Below are positions 26,673-37,058 of a DNA stretch of 64,000 nt, piece by piece. This DNA comes from Fulvivirga marina (lineage in GTDB: Bacteria; Bacteroidota; Bacteroidia; Cytophagales; Cyclobacteriaceae): positions 186,001-250,000 of the forward strand of contig NZ_JAEUGD010000042.1 of assembly GCF_016775155.1 (NCBI RefSeq). Direction: 5' to 3'. Below the pieces are notes generated by a model that worked only from the letters and a program-made list of their open reading frames with translations, did not search any database and had not been told where the DNA came from. A program made the translations under genes and the position numbers. How positions within the stretch are numbered: position 1 is the stretch's first letter; each line of letters begins with the position of its first letter.

Positions 26673-27746
26673 TTACGTTTTTTGGGAGTATTCGTTTAAG
26701 TGTAGTTTGAGTACTATGAGATACGACTCATCCGTGTCCAGAACTTTTAGCTCATAGGCTCCGCCATAGAGTAACTCCAGTCTGCGGTTTACATTTTGTA
26801 GACCTATACCTTCTCTGTAGTTCTGCTCATCTATGGTTTGGTCCGTACTCTTACTGTTATCTACTTTTAAGGTCAGTAGGTCATCCTTCACATTGAGATC
26901 AATACTGATCCAGGAGTGATCTGTTTCCCCGCTAACACCATGTTTAAAGCTGTTTTCAACAAAGGGGAGGACTATCATGGGGGCAATAGTTTTTCCGGAT
27001 ATTTCCCCCCTTACTGAAAATGATACATCCAATCGTTCTCCATACCTTAGTTTTTCCAAGGCTACATAATTTTTTGCCAGCTCTATTTCTTTAGTTAGGG
27101 GCACTGTCTCCGTGTTGCACTCATAAAGCATATAGTTGAGCAGGTCCGATAGCTTTAAAACTATTTCAGGTGTGCTGTCAGATTTTTTGAGAGCAAGTGC
27201 GTATAAGTTGTTCAGTGTGTTGAAAAGGAAATGAGGATGTATTTGAGCTCTCAAAAACTTTAATTCAGCCTGCAGTTTGTCTCTTGCCAGGCTCTGAGAG
27301 TCTTGTTGTACCCTATACCAGTGCTTGAAGAATTTAATAAGCGTTGCCAATACCACAACGGGATAAATGTATGTTGCCGATTTGAGTATTTTCAGCGGAT
27401 GCCAAAGGCCACCCCAGTCATCATCGGGATAATAAAGAGGACGTTCTATATAATATGCCGTTAGCCAGTGTATAGCTCCCGCTACCAGTAGTACGAGAAG
27501 GGCCCAAAAGAAAAAAGGGAAGTACTTTTCTTTGAGCAGATATTTAGGCAGAAGAATGTATATAGTGATATAAGTAGCAAACAGTTTCTCAGGGAGGTAT
27601 AACAGCTGCATCTTAAATTGGTGAAGATAATCGTCATTAAAACTTCCCCACAATACAGCAAAGAAAGTAGTAAACACCAACCAAAAGAAAATGTGCTTTA
27701 GCACCCTTGGCGTTTTTTGATAAAATACTGTAAATTTCTTCTGCAC
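26673..27746 (-). CDS. LytS/YehU-type sensor histidine kinase
   Basis: A 357-residue membrane kinase of the His_kinase (PF06580) class. Four predicted spans (about 17-33, 55-70, 78-96, 125-140) are followed by the dimerisation segment with QIHPHFLFNTLNNLYAL (histidines 170/172) and an HATPase domain (PFVENSFKHG, GIGLQNVNRRLELLYG). There is no extracellular sensor domain, so the signal is probably membrane-linked. The start is GTG at 27746; no suitable ATG lies upstream in frame. It is cotranscribed with the LytTR regulator. Confidence 0.92.
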   Translation of the reverse strand: MQKKFTVFYQKTPRVLKHIFFWLVFTTFFAVLWGSFNDDYLHQFKMQLLYLPEKLFATYITIYILLPKYLLKEKYFPFFFWALLVLLVAGAIHWLTAYYIERPLYYPDDDWGGLWHPLKILKSATYIYPVVVLATLIKFFKHWYRVQQDSQSLARDKLQAELKFLRAQIHPHFLFNTLNNLYALALKKSDSTPEIVLKLSDLLNYMLYECNTETVPLTKEIELAKNYVALEKLRYGERLDVSFSVRGEISGKTIAPMIVLPFVENSFKHGVSGETDHSWISIDLNVKDDLLTLKVDNSKSTDQTIDEQNYREGIGLQNVNRRLELLYGGAYELKVLDTDESYLIVLKLHLNEYSQKT

Positions 27747-27931
27747 GCTATACCCTTTTATATCATAAAAATAACCCAGATAACCTTCTTAAAATTGCGT
27801 TCATAAAGATAATTCGACATATAGCAGAAACCTAATGATGAACAAAGGCTTAATGCCCATGTTCATATTCTTATTGAGGGTAATTTTGATGAAATTGTCT
27901 TAATTTGCGTACTATCGTTTAAAATTTAGTG

Positions 27932-30031
27932 ATGCAGAAACCCGCGTTGATTTTTGAGCATTCCCCATGGTTTTTATTACTATGTCTGTTGGCCGGAGCG
28001 GCATATGCACTTCTTTTGTACACAAAATCAGGTCCATGGAGTACCAGCTTAAACAAATTACTGTTTGTGTGTCGAATGTTGACAGTAACCATAATTGCGG
28101 CATTACTCATTTCACCTGTACTAAAGCAAATTAAGAATATTATAGAGCAGCCAGCTATGATTTTTGCCATAGACAACTCACGGTCCTTGGGAGAAGTGAT
28201 GGATAGTGTGCAGTTAAGAAAGTTTAATGATAAAATAAAGCAGGTGGCTTCGGGAATAGAGGATCAGTATCGTATTGAATTTCGCAACCTGTCTGGCGTG
28301 CAAAGTGATGAATTTCCAGAGTTTATTAATTATAATAAGCAGAGTACGGATCTAAGCAGTTTGCTTAATGATATAAAACAGGATTATGAAGGGCGCAACT
28401 TAGGAGGAGTCGTGCTCGTTTCGGATGGTATTTACAATCAGGGTATTTCTCCAACATTTGCAGATTACAACTTTGATGTTTTTACATTGGGGGTAGGTGA
28501 TACCATTCCCAAGTCAGATTTGTCCATCATATCGCTGTTGTACAATAAAATATCCTACCAAGGTAATAAATTTCCATTGATAGCCCAGGTGACACATCGT
28601 GGTTATACTGGTGAGCAGGTAACGGTTTCAGTGATAAAAAATGGAAATGTAATTGCTGACCAACAGGTGAAGCTAGGCGCCGATAATCAATTAGTAGATG
28701 TAAAGTTTCTCATTGATGCAGAAGAAAATGGCTACCAGCGTTACCAGGTAAGTGTTCAAAGGAAAGACGGAGAGTTTACTTATACCAATAATCTACAGCA
28801 AGCTTATATAGAGGTTATTGAAGGCAAAGAGCAAATAGCACTTCTGGCTCCGGCACCACATCCAGATATCAAGGCCATAAAATCGGCTGTTGAGAGTAAT
28901 GCTAACTACACCATAGATCAATATATATTGAGCCTTAACGAGGATGTTCAGAAGCTGTCCTCTTCCAAAAAAAAATATGATCTGGTTATCTATCATCAAA
29001 TCCCAGACCAAAGCGGGCTATACTCACGTTTTGCAGATAAGTTTGAGAAAGAAAAGACGTCTGCCTTGATCATATATGGTTCGCAAACCAATGTGAGGGA
29101 ATTCAATACGTTTAATAAGGTACTCTCATTAGATGCTATTCCAGGTGAGTATGATCATGTAACTGCTGTATTTAATCAGGGTTTTAACAGTTTTAAACTT
29201 TCCGATGAGCTACAGCAGTCCATGGATGAGTTTCCTCCCGTGGTAGTACCCTTCGGCCGTATTTCAATGTCCTCTGATGCGGATATTTTGCTATATCAGC
29301 AAGTTGGAAGTATTGCAACCAATAAGCCATTAATAGCTGTTATGCATCGGGATGGAAACAAAAGGGGAGTGGTCCTGGGAAGTGGCTTATGGCTGTGGAA
29401 GCTCACTAATTATGCTAAAAATGGCAACGACCAGGCCTTTAATGAATTGATGACTAAGCTGGTTCAATATCTCTCTTCAAAAGAAGACAAGAGGAAATTC
29501 AAGACTTACCCTGTTAAAAATGAGTTTCTTACTAACGAGAAAGTGGTTTTTGACACAGAAGTTTACAACGATCTGTATGAGAGAGTTTACGGTAACAAAA
29601 TTGACCTTTCTCTCACTGACGCTGAAGGTAACAAGTATAACTACAGCTATATTACCAATGAAAACAATACTCGCTATGAGGTTAGCGGACTTCCGGAAGG
29701 GGTTTACGGGTACATGGCCGCTACCCAGCTTGGGGATAAACGTGAGGTAGTAAATGGAGAATTTCTGATTAAGGAATTGCAGATCGAAAATATTAATCTC
29801 ACTGCAGATTTTAATCTGTTGAGGAAGCTGTCCGATAAAACAGGAGGAAAGTTTTACAGGGTAGATGAAATAGATCGCTTCAAAGATGAACTAGCCACAT
29901 TTAAGGCTCAGGGCACTATTCACACGAGCGAAAAATACCTTCCATTTATTCATTTGAAATGGTTATTCTTCTTGCTGATGTTTTTACTTACCAGTGAATG
30001 GTTAATAAGAAAGTATAGTGGAGGATATTAA
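27932..30031 (+). CDS. vWA-domain membrane protein
   Basis: A 699-residue protein with two N-terminal spans (about 10-27 and 42-60), a von Willebrand A-like domain with a metal-binding motif FAIDNSRSLG (DxSxS) and VVLVSDGIYNQG, a long periplasmic part, and a C-terminal span (WLFFLLMFLLTSEWLIRKY). This is the layout of a Bacteroidetes family often annotated simply as a vWA or BatA-like membrane protein; its function is unproven. The start is taken as the ATG at 27932, directly after a GTG. It is divergent from the LytS kinase and stands alone. Confidence 0.75.
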   Translation: MQKPALIFEHSPWFLLLCLLAGAAYALLLYTKSGPWSTSLNKLLFVCRMLTVTIIAALLISPVLKQIKNIIEQPAMIFAIDNSRSLGEVMDSVQLRKFNDKIKQVASGIEDQYRIEFRNLSGVQSDEFPEFINYNKQSTDLSSLLNDIKQDYEGRNLGGVVLVSDGIYNQGISPTFADYNFDVFTLGVGDTIPKSDLSIISLLYNKISYQGNKFPLIAQVTHRGYTGEQVTVSVIKNGNVIADQQVKLGADNQLVDVKFLIDAEENGYQRYQVSVQRKDGEFTYTNNLQQAYIEVIEGKEQIALLAPAPHPDIKAIKSAVESNANYTIDQYILSLNEDVQKLSSSKKKYDLVIYHQIPDQSGLYSRFADKFEKEKTSALIIYGSQTNVREFNTFNKVLSLDAIPGEYDHVTAVFNQGFNSFKLSDELQQSMDEFPPVVVPFGRISMSSDADILLYQQVGSIATNKPLIAVMHRDGNKRGVVLGSGLWLWKLTNYAKNGNDQAFNELMTKLVQYLSSKEDKRKFKTYPVKNEFLTNEKVVFDTEVYNDLYERVYGNKIDLSLTDAEGNKYNYSYITNENNTRYEVSGLPEGVYGYMAATQLGDKREVVNGEFLIKELQIENINLTADFNLLRKLSDKTGGKFYRVDEIDRFKDELATFKAQGTIHTSEKYLPFIHLKWLFFLLMFLLTSEWLIRKYSGGY

Positions 30032-30358
30032 TAACCCTACAATGCTAAAAAACTGTCAAGAAATACTCGGTTGAAGTAGAGCGCTGCTTTACTAAACTTT
30101 AAAGCTAACCTTTCAGCCATATTGGCAGTGGGTAGTCATTCAAGTAGGAGCAAATCTAACTCTCGGGCTTGGCCTTTTCTGGATTAATACTTTCAACGTG
30201 TTATTTGCGAAATCTAACTGCAGGGCTGTTATCTCGTTAGACCTGGAGGTAGGGGACGGTTAGTTTTACTAATCTTCAAAGACTTGGTAAACGAGACATG
30301 AATTTTTAACGAGATTATGGGGTTAATTTACATATCAAGCCTAAGCCCTCGTATAAAC
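30032..30358. other. intergenic region without a recognisable gene
   Basis: About 330 bases downstream of the vWA protein. I see no credible coding frame, RNA gene or repeat. The clpC terminator follows at 30359-30390. Confidence 0.4.
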
Positions 30359-30390
30359 AAGAAGGCCATCTCTCTCGAAATGGCCTTCTT
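30359..30390. terminator. terminator downstream of clpC
   Basis: AAGAAGGCCAT (30359-30369) and ATGGCCTTCTT (30380-30390) form a perfect 11-base-pair stem with a 10-base loop, 22 bases past the clpC stop. T-rich sequence flanks it on the plus strand, so it can act on both strands. Confidence 0.85.
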
Positions 30391-30411
30391 TATTTTAGTC
30401 GAGGCTAATTA

Positions 30412-32955
30412 TTATTCCTCTTTTTCCTCTTTTTTAGACGCTTTTGGTTTTTTTACTTTAAGCTTCAACTCCTCACCTTTGCCATCGTAATCCGCTACAA
30501 TGGTAGAGCCTTCCTCAATCTCTCCTTTAAGGATTTCTTCAGCAACAGAATCTTCAAGATATTTCTGAATGGCTCTGTTTAGTGGCCTTGCACCATATTG
30601 AGGATCATACCCTTTTTCAGCCAGGAAGTCTTTCGCTTTTGTTGTCAACTCTACATTGTAGCCAAGCGCTTTAATTCTCTGGAAGAGTTTATCCAGCGTG
30701 AGGTCAATGATTTTGTGAATATCTTCTCTTTGTAGAGAGTTAAACACAATCACATCGTCAAGTCGGTTGAGAAACTCAGGGCTGAATGCTTTTTTCAAAG
30801 CGCTCTGAATGGTTGATTTCATTATTTCATCGGCATTGTTTTGCTTCGATGATGGAGAAAAACCAATTCCGGCACCGAAGTCCTTCAAATCCCTAACACC
30901 AATGTTGGAAGTCATGATGATGATGGTATTACGGAAATCAACTCTTCGGCCCAAACCATCAGTAAGTATTCCGTCATCAAGTACCTGAAGCAACAAGTTA
31001 AATACATCAGGGTGAGCTTTTTCGATTTCATCCAGCAATACAACACTGTATGGCTTTCTTCTCACCTTTTCGGTAAGCTGTCCACCCTCTTCGTACCCTA
31101 CATATCCCGGAGGCGCTCCTACCAGTCGCGATACAGAGAATTTCTCCATGTATTCACTCATGTCTATCCTGATCAGCGTATCCTCTTTATCGAACAGGTA
31201 TGTAGAGAGTACTTTTGCAAGCTCAGTTTTACCTACACCCGTTGGTCCCAGGAAAATAAATGATCCAATAGGTTTCTTAGGATCCTTTAATCCTACTCGA
31301 GTTCTTTGGATTGCCTTAGTAAGCTTTTTAATGGCGTCATCTTGTCCGATCACTTTACCGCTCAATTCCTGGTTCATTCCGAGAAGCTTATTGCTTTCTT
31401 TCTGAGCGATACGTTTAGTAGGTATGCCAGTCATCATAGCTATAACATCGGCTACATTTTCAGCATCTACTGTATAGCGTTTGCTCTTTGTTTCCTCTTC
31501 CCATCTATGCTTAGCCTGCTCTAGTTGTTCAAGGAGTTTTTTCTCCTTGTCTCTTAATTGGGCAGCCTCTTCATACTTCTGGCTTTTTACAACCTGATTT
31601 TTCTCTTCCTTGATGTCTTCAATAGCAGCTTCAAGCTTTACAATTTCATCAGGAACGTGGATATTATTAATATGTACTCTAGCTCCGGCCTCATCAAGAA
31701 CATCTATAGCTTTGTCTGGCAAATACCTGTCACTGATATATCGGTCAGAGAGTTTCACACATGCTTCTATCGCCTCAGGCGTATAGTTTACATGGTGATG
31801 ATCTTCATATTTTTCTTTGATGTTGTCCAGTATCTGTATGGTTTCTTCAGGTGTGGTTGCATCAACCATTACCATTTGGAACCTTCTGGCTAGAGCGCCA
31901 TCTTTTTCAATATACTGTCTGTACTCGTCAAGCGTAGTAGCACCAATACATTGAATCTCTCCTCTGGCCAAGGCAGGCTTGAACATATTGGAGGCATCTA
32001 ACGAGCCCGAAGCACCACCAGCACCTACTATCGTATGAAGCTCATCTATGAAAAGGATCACTTCAGGTGATTTTTCCAATTCATTCATTACAGCCTTCAT
32101 TCTTTCTTCAAACTGGCCACGGTATTTAGTGCCAGCTACTAAAGAGGCAAGGTCCAGAGTAACGACCCGCTTACCGAAAAGTACCCTTGATACTTTCTTC
32201 TGCACAATTCTAAGTGCAAGGCCTTCTGCAATGGCAGTTTTACCGACGCCCGGCTCACCTATAAGTATTGGGTTGTTTTTCTTTCTACGGCTTAGAATTT
32301 GAGCTACCCGTTCGATTTCTTTTTCACGGCCTACGATAGGATCCATCTTGTTCTCTTCAGCCAGTTTGGTCAGGTCACGACCGAAGTTATCCAGCACCGG
32401 AGTTCTGGATTTTTCAGTGCCCTTTTTCTCTTTTCCGGCTCCTGAGCCCGCTCCACCTCCGAAAATTTTAGATGAATCATCATCTGGGTCGTCAGTGTCT
32501 GATGATGCCATAGGGTTTTCTGTCTGGTATTCCAGAAGCTCCTTGACAACATCATAGTTGACATCAAATTTTTCGAGAATTTGTGTGGCAATGTTATCTT
32601 CATCTCTTAAGATGGACAATAACAGATGCTCTGTACCTATGAGCTGGCTTTTGAATATTTTGGCCTCTAAGTAAGTTATTTTTAATACCTTTTCGGATTG
32701 GCGTGTTAGAGGGATATTGGCCAGATTTTTTACATCGTGAGAAGCGGTACCTTTAGAGACTTTCTCTACGGCTCCTCGTAATTCATCAAGCGCTATTCCT
32801 AACTTCCTAAGCAGACCAACTGCTACACCTTCTCCTTCTCTGATCATTCCCAGCAGTAGGTGCTCAGTGCCGATATAGTCATGCCCAAGTCGTAACGCCT
32901 CTTCCCGGCTTAGTGAAATTACTTCTTTAACTCTATTTGAAAATTTTGCTTCCAT
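30412..32955 (-). CDS. clpC: ATP-dependent Clp protease ATP-binding subunit ClpC
   Basis: An 847-residue Hsp100 unfoldase. Domain order: two N-terminal Clp_N repeats (EALRLGHDYIGTEHLLLGM and SQLIGTEHLLLSIL), a first AAA domain (Walker A GEPGVGKTAIAEG), a coiled UVR segment (SQKYEEAAQLRDKEKKLLEQ) that marks ClpC rather than ClpA or ClpB, a second AAA domain (GPTGVGKTELAK) and a lysine-rich C-terminal tail. It feeds proteins to ClpP and refolds or degrades damaged and regulatory proteins. It is monocistronic, with a terminator after it and an inverted repeat about 50-70 bases before the start. Confidence 0.97.
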   Translation of the reverse strand: MEAKFSNRVKEVISLSREEALRLGHDYIGTEHLLLGMIREGEGVAVGLLRKLGIALDELRGAVEKVSKGTASHDVKNLANIPLTRQSEKVLKITYLEAKIFKSQLIGTEHLLLSILRDEDNIATQILEKFDVNYDVVKELLEYQTENPMASSDTDDPDDDSSKIFGGGAGSGAGKEKKGTEKSRTPVLDNFGRDLTKLAEENKMDPIVGREKEIERVAQILSRRKKNNPILIGEPGVGKTAIAEGLALRIVQKKVSRVLFGKRVVTLDLASLVAGTKYRGQFEERMKAVMNELEKSPEVILFIDELHTIVGAGGASGSLDASNMFKPALARGEIQCIGATTLDEYRQYIEKDGALARRFQMVMVDATTPEETIQILDNIKEKYEDHHHVNYTPEAIEACVKLSDRYISDRYLPDKAIDVLDEAGARVHINNIHVPDEIVKLEAAIEDIKEEKNQVVKSQKYEEAAQLRDKEKKLLEQLEQAKHRWEEETKSKRYTVDAENVADVIAMMTGIPTKRIAQKESNKLLGMNQELSGKVIGQDDAIKKLTKAIQRTRVGLKDPKKPIGSFIFLGPTGVGKTELAKVLSTYLFDKEDTLIRIDMSEYMEKFSVSRLVGAPPGYVGYEEGGQLTEKVRRKPYSVVLLDEIEKAHPDVFNLLLQVLDDGILTDGLGRRVDFRNTIIIMTSNIGVRDLKDFGAGIGFSPSSKQNNADEIMKSTIQSALKKAFSPEFLNRLDDVIVFNSLQREDIHKIIDLTLDKLFQRIKALGYNVELTTKAKDFLAEKGYDPQYGARPLNRAIQKYLEDSVAEEILKGEIEEGSTIVADYDGKGEELKLKVKKPKASKKEEKEE

Positions 32956-33005
32956 ATTTGAGCAATTCTAGTGACTTGTGTAAATGTATGATTTCTTCAA
33001 AAATA

Positions 33006-33025
33006 TTACCACCTTCCATGGTAGT
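33006..33025. promoter_or_regulatory. inverted repeat upstream of clpC
   Basis: ATTACCA and TGGTAGT form 7-base arms with one mismatch around a 7-base spacer, 50-70 bases upstream of the clpC ATG. It is not a CIRCE or CtsR site. It could be an operator for heat or stress control of clpC, or chance. Confidence 0.3.
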
Positions 33026-33082
33026 ATTTACAAGAATGATTTATTAATCGTTTAACGAAATACTAATTCTAAATGTTCATTC

Positions 33083-33721
33083 TTATGCCATCGAATTAGT
33101 AACAGTTGCTGCCGCGTTTGGCCCTTCGCAAAACAAGAGGTCAATTATACTAAGGTTAGCCACAAAAGTACTGCCAAAAACTTGCTGATAGGGTTGAGGG
33201 TGATAAAAGGCATTTTGCTCATAACGCTGTTTTGGGTGAATAACTGACCTCAGGTCAATTATATTGCTTTCAGGCTTTTTCTCAAACTTATCTGTAAAAT
33301 TTATTACAGGGTCAATCTGTAATAATTTAAGACATAATGTCAGTAGATTCAAGTTAAAGTCAAAGAGAAATTTTTCTCTTTTTTGGAATTCACCCTCAAA
33401 ATAGTCCGAAAAAAACTCATAAAATGGTGCCCGACCATATGCTGACATTATGGTTCGCCAATGGTCATTATACCATTTCTCTTTGTAGCTTATTTTGATG
33501 TCCTTTATTTTAATTTTCTTATTGCCCCCTACTACAGGAACGGACAAGCGTTCAACTTTATTGGCACTTAATAGATGACACCTGTTTCGGTAGGTTTGTT
33601 TGATGTAGTATTCTTCCTTTTCAATAAGAATAGTATCAAACTTTTTGAGACAGGTAAAATATTCAATACATGGCAGGTAATGAATATCTATAAGTGCGGT
33701 TTTTTTGTCAGGCATACTCAT
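33083..33721 (-). CDS. WbqC family protein
   Basis: About 212 residues matching the WbqC-like (ViaB-region) family: [11 protein letters not shown] near the start, [20 protein letters not shown] and a conserved [25 protein letters not shown]-type segment in the middle (residues 85-110). Some members sit in O-antigen or sugar gene clusters; the reaction is not established. The long frame opens with TTG at 33775, but the ATG at 33721 ([17 protein letters not shown]) fits the family and overlaps the end of the TsaC-like gene by 14 bases, so the two are probably translated together. Confidence 0.85.
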   Translation of the reverse strand: MSMPDKKTALIDIHYLPCIEYFTCLKKFDTILIEKEEYYIKQTYRNRCHLLSANKVERLSVPVVGGNKKIKIKDIKISYKEKWYNDHWRTIMSAYGRAPFYEFFSDYFEGEFQKREKFLFDFNLNLLTLCLKLLQIDPVINFTDKFEKKPESNIIDLRSVIHPKQRYEQNAFYHPQPYQQVFGSTFVANLSIIDLLFCEGPNAAATVTNSMA

Positions 33722-34337
33722 GAATATCTCCAAGTCCTTCCCTGAGTACAACAAATTCTTCTTGCGTACAATCAACTACAGTGGACGGAATATTCCCTCC
33801 AGGTCCTCCATCTATAACAATATCAACCTGATTTTTAAATTCTTCAAAAATCACTTCAGGGTCAGTGTTATATTCCAGTACGTCATCATCATGCTTGATA
33901 GATGAGGTTACAATAGGGTTGCCCAAGATGTTTACGATCATTCGGGGAATGTTATTATCCGGAATCCTGATCCCAACTGTTTTTTTATTTACATTAAGTA
34001 TTTTAGGTACATTACTGTTGGACTCCAAAATGAATGTAAAGGGGCCTGGGAGTGCCTTTTTCAATACCTTAAAGGTTGGGGTGTCTATACGCTTTACGTA
34101 ATTGGAAATGTCACTTAGGTCATAGCAAATAAAAGAAAGATTGAAGTCTTTGGGCCTGATGCCCTTGAGCCAACAGAGTTTGTCTATTGCTTTTTTGTTG
34201 AAAAGATCACAGCCAATACCATAAATTGTGTCAGTGGGGTAAATAACAATTCCTCCATTCTTCAACACATTTACAATGTGTTCAATTTTATTTCTTTCCG
34301 GGTTTTCCTGGTATAGTTTAATTAATTCCGCAGGCAT
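33708..34337 (-). CDS. L-threonylcarbamoyladenylate synthase-type (TsaC/Sua5/YciO) protein
   Basis: A 209-residue YrdC-fold protein. The KxR/SxN-type residues and nucleotide-binding signatures are in [44 protein letters not shown] and TVGIRIPDN. Sua5/TsaC makes the threonylcarbamoyl-AMP used to form t6A at position 37 of ANN-decoding tRNAs; the YciO subgroup has the same fold and unclear activity. The length without a Sua5 C-terminal domain, and KDFNLSFI in place of the common KRP..PLS, resemble the YciO side, so the enzyme activity is not certain. A WbqC-family gene overlaps its 3' end. Confidence 0.85.
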   Translation of the reverse strand: MPAELIKLYQENPERNKIEHIVNVLKNGGIVIYPTDTIYGIGCDLFNKKAIDKLCWLKGIRPKDFNLSFICYDLSDISNYVKRIDTPTFKVLKKALPGPFTFILESNSNVPKILNVNKKTVGIRIPDNNIPRMIVNILGNPIVTSSIKHDDDVLEYNTDPEVIFEEFKNQVDIVIDGGPGGNIPSTVVDCTQEEFVVLREGLGDIHEYA

Positions 34338-34430
34338 CAGGCTGATTATTTAAATGTATATGCTAAGTTACTGAAAAGAAATAATACATTTAATAAGCGT
34401 GAATTGTACTGGTGCTTTTGAAAATAAAAA

Positions 34431-34453
34431 AGCCCGGTCTTGGAAACCGGGCT
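34431..34453 (-). terminator. terminator of the lipoprotein gene
   Basis: AGCCCGGT (34431-34438) and ACCGGGCT (34446-34453) make an 8-base-pair stem with a 7-base loop. On the minus strand it is followed by TTTTTTATTTTC, a classic rho-independent terminator, 36 bases past the lipoprotein stop. Confidence 0.9.
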
Positions 34454-34488
34454 CCGTGTTATTGAATTACTATCTGACCATAATGTCA

Positions 34489-35589
34489 TTAAAATTCTCC
34501 AAACACTACAGTATGGGCAATAATCCAGATACCATCCCCATTCGTATCATTAACTGTAAATGATGCGGCATGAGTTGTTGGATAGTCTGAGGGAAGAGGG
34601 CCAAAGATTTTATTATATCCATATTGGCCTGGAGCCAATGTTGTCGGCATAAAGTCTCCAATATAGATGTGCACTTCCTGTAACGAATACCCACTAAGGT
34701 TATAAGTTACTTCTACAGAGTTTCCTGTCATAGTGATAGTAACTGTTCCAACCAGTGTGCCTTTGGCAGTATTGTTTAGACCTGCACCGGCCCAAACATC
34801 AAAGGTGTAGGTTCCGTCGGCAGTAAAATTGCCGGCCCATCCCCATCTGTTTTTGGTTAAGGCCAGTGAGGCGTAGGATTCAGGGTTACACTTATTTCCA
34901 GTTGTGAAGACATAGCCTGTTCCGAAACCTCCGGTTTTATCAAATTTACCAAAAGCTGTTTCGCAAGTACCTTCAGACGGAGGAGGGGGTGTTTCGCAGC
35001 ATCGAGGAGTGTATATAGAGTAATACCATGGAACTGAACCATCTACTTTTACACCACCCCCATATGCACTGGATACACCGATGCCGCCATAGCCATTATC
35101 AACTAATACGTCAGCATTTAATACTAAATAAACAGAGCCACTGCCACATTCCGACGAGTTATACCCTGGAATTCCTGCCAAAGGAACCGCGAATGTGTGC
35201 TCAGTGCCGTTGACCGTTGCTTTGTAAGGAAACAAGCCTGTATTTGGAATGCCATAGAGGTTTTGTGGCATTAAGTTAAGGTCGGTACCTGCCCATAACC
35301 TCACATTATTGTTAATATTCAGAAATCCTTGAATAGAATAGACGGTTACATAGAGGTTAATTTCATCATTATAAATTGTTACGGTACCTGCGTAAATATC
35401 ATTTTCTGCAAAGAGCGTCCCCTCCTGTGGTTCACCACAGAACTCAACTCCTGGCGCTATCAGAGTTGGTGAGGTAATGTTACTGTCATCGGACAAAGCG
35501 GGTTCTACGGTATTAACCGATAGAGGGTCGCAGGCGATTAATGCAATACCTAGCATTAATGTCATAAGGGTTTTCATTGTTGCTTTCAT
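34489..35589 (-). CDS. secreted lipoprotein of unknown function
   Basis: A 366-residue protein with a lipoprotein signal peptide (lipobox LIAC, cysteine 20). The mature part is rich in Gly, Thr, Asn and Tyr and low in charge, typical of beta-rich surface proteins. It has paired cysteines (PRCCETPPPPSEGTC) around a proline hinge that separates two halves (about 45-195 and 210-366). The second half looks like a small beta-sandwich (FTADGTYTFDVWAGAG, TVTITMTGNSVEVTYNLSG). I do not recognise a family. The start may be Met1 or Met5. It is monocistronic with a strong terminator. Confidence 0.75.
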   Translation of the reverse strand: MKATMKTLMTLMLGIALIACDPLSVNTVEPALSDDSNITSPTLIAPGVEFCGEPQEGTLFAENDIYAGTVTIYNDEINLYVTVYSIQGFLNINNNVRLWAGTDLNLMPQNLYGIPNTGLFPYKATVNGTEHTFAVPLAGIPGYNSSECGSGSVYLVLNADVLVDNGYGGIGVSSAYGGGVKVDGSVPWYYSIYTPRCCETPPPPSEGTCETAFGKFDKTGGFGTGYVFTTGNKCNPESYASLALTKNRWGWAGNFTADGTYTFDVWAGAGLNNTAKGTLVGTVTITMTGNSVEVTYNLSGYSLQEVHIYIGDFMPTTLAPGQYGYNKIFGPLPSDYPTTHAASFTVNDTNGDGIWIIAHTVVFGEF

Positions 35590-36002
35590 GCTGTGTTATG
35601 TGTTTATATTTCAAATAACCTTACATGATTATATCGGTAGAATTTAAGCCAACTATCAACCTAGGTGTAAGTGTTTATAAAATAGGATATATAAGTTAAT
35701 AATAATTTTAATACTTAACAAATAGAAAAATTTTTGCTTAAATTTTAAATATTATGTTATGTTTCCGAATTGTATTATAGGTGTGTTTTGGGGAAATTTA
35801 ATTTAAAATAGTACATGATTTTTTTCAGAAGTAATCAATTTTTCATGAAGTATGTCCTTAGTTGTACTCACAGGTGCTGCAGACATAATGCATGTTAAAA
35901 AAGGAGAGGAACTATTTTATGGAAGGAATTATTACTTTTGTCGAAGTTAGAGGGTGGTGATTACTCACTCTGAAAGCAATGTTAATATTTACTTAAAATC
36001 AT
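35590..36002. other. AT-rich divergent intergenic region
   Basis: About 410 very AT-rich bases between the divergent lipoprotein and mltG genes. It must hold both promoters. I see no coding frame or clear repeat, and could not place a Bacteroidetes-type promoter with confidence. Confidence 0.4.
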
Positions 36003-37058
36003 ATGATGAAAAGAAGGAATATCTTCGTCATTTTTATTTTAGTCTTTACCATACTATTATCTTCATTCTCATTTTACGTTTATCAAATGATTTATTCACC
36101 AAATTTTCTTGTGGATAAGGAAGATAGGGTAATTATTATTGAGTCAGATGAGACTTTTAAATCCTTGCAGGATAAGTTATACGACCTTAATTATGTTCAG
36201 GATCTTGTCTCGTTTAGCTTTTTGGCTAAATTGATGAATTATGATACTCAGATCAAATCGGGCAGATACCTTATAAAGGCAAATATGTCTAATCTTCAGG
36301 CCATTCGAATGCTGAGGGCGGGGTTGCAGCAGCCGGTTAATGTTACCTTTAATAATCTCAGGTTGAAGGAAGAGTTAGCCGGGAGACTTACCAGGAATGT
36401 GGAGATAACTTCCGAAGACTTTAATAAAGCGCTGAAGCATTATGTTGAGACCAATAAAGAGGGGTTCAACGAGAATAATATAATCAGTATGTTTATTCCT
36501 AATACCTATCAGGTGTATTACGATATTTCTGGAGAGGACCTTGTTGAACGTATGCATAGTGAGTACGAAAGGTTTTGGAGTGATGAGCGAAAACAGAAAG
36601 CTAAAAACATTGGACTTACCCCTTTAGAAGTTTCAACTCTGGCTTCAATAGTGCAGGCGGAGAGTATAAAAAAGGATGAAAGCCCCAGGATAGCGGGGCT
36701 GTATATTAATCGGTTGCAGAAGGGGATAGCACTGCAGGCGGATCCAACACTGGTTTTTGCTTCCGGTGATTTCACTATCAAACGAGTGCTTAATATTCAC
36801 AAGGAAATAGATTCTCCTTATAATACTTACAAATACCCCGGATTGCCTCCCGGCCCTATTAACATGCCGTTTATACATTCGATTGATGCCGTGCTGAATT
36901 ATGAGGACCATAACTATGTATATATGTGTGCTCGTGAAGATTTTTCCGGGTATCACAATTTTGCAAGTAACTACAATGAACATTTGAGGAATGCAGCGCG
37001 ATACCAAAAGCAATTGACTATTGAACAGCGTAAAGCGAGAATGAACAACAGTAATTAA
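36003..37058 (+). CDS. mltG: endolytic transglycosylase MltG
   Basis: A 351-residue YceG-like protein. One N-terminal span (IFVIFILVFTILLSSFSFYV) anchors it in the inner membrane; the periplasmic part has a LysM-like segment, then the catalytic region with ASIVQAESIKKDE (catalytic glutamate), RIAGLYINRLQKGIALQADPT and the C-terminal PGLPPGPINMP. The enzyme cuts nascent glycan strands and limits their length. It is the first gene of a run: the thioesterase start overlaps its stop (TAATG). Confidence 0.93.
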   Translation: MMKRRNIFVIFILVFTILLSSFSFYVYQMIYSPNFLVDKEDRVIIIESDETFKSLQDKLYDLNYVQDLVSFSFLAKLMNYDTQIKSGRYLIKANMSNLQAIRMLRAGLQQPVNVTFNNLRLKEELAGRLTRNVEITSEDFNKALKHYVETNKEGFNENNIISMFIPNTYQVYYDISGEDLVERMHSEYERFWSDERKQKAKNIGLTPLEVSTLASIVQAESIKKDESPRIAGLYINRLQKGIALQADPTLVFASGDFTIKRVLNIHKEIDSPYNTYKYPGLPPGPINMPFIHSIDAVLNYEDHNYVYMCAREDFSGYHNFASNYNEHLRNAARYQKQLTIEQRKARMNNSN

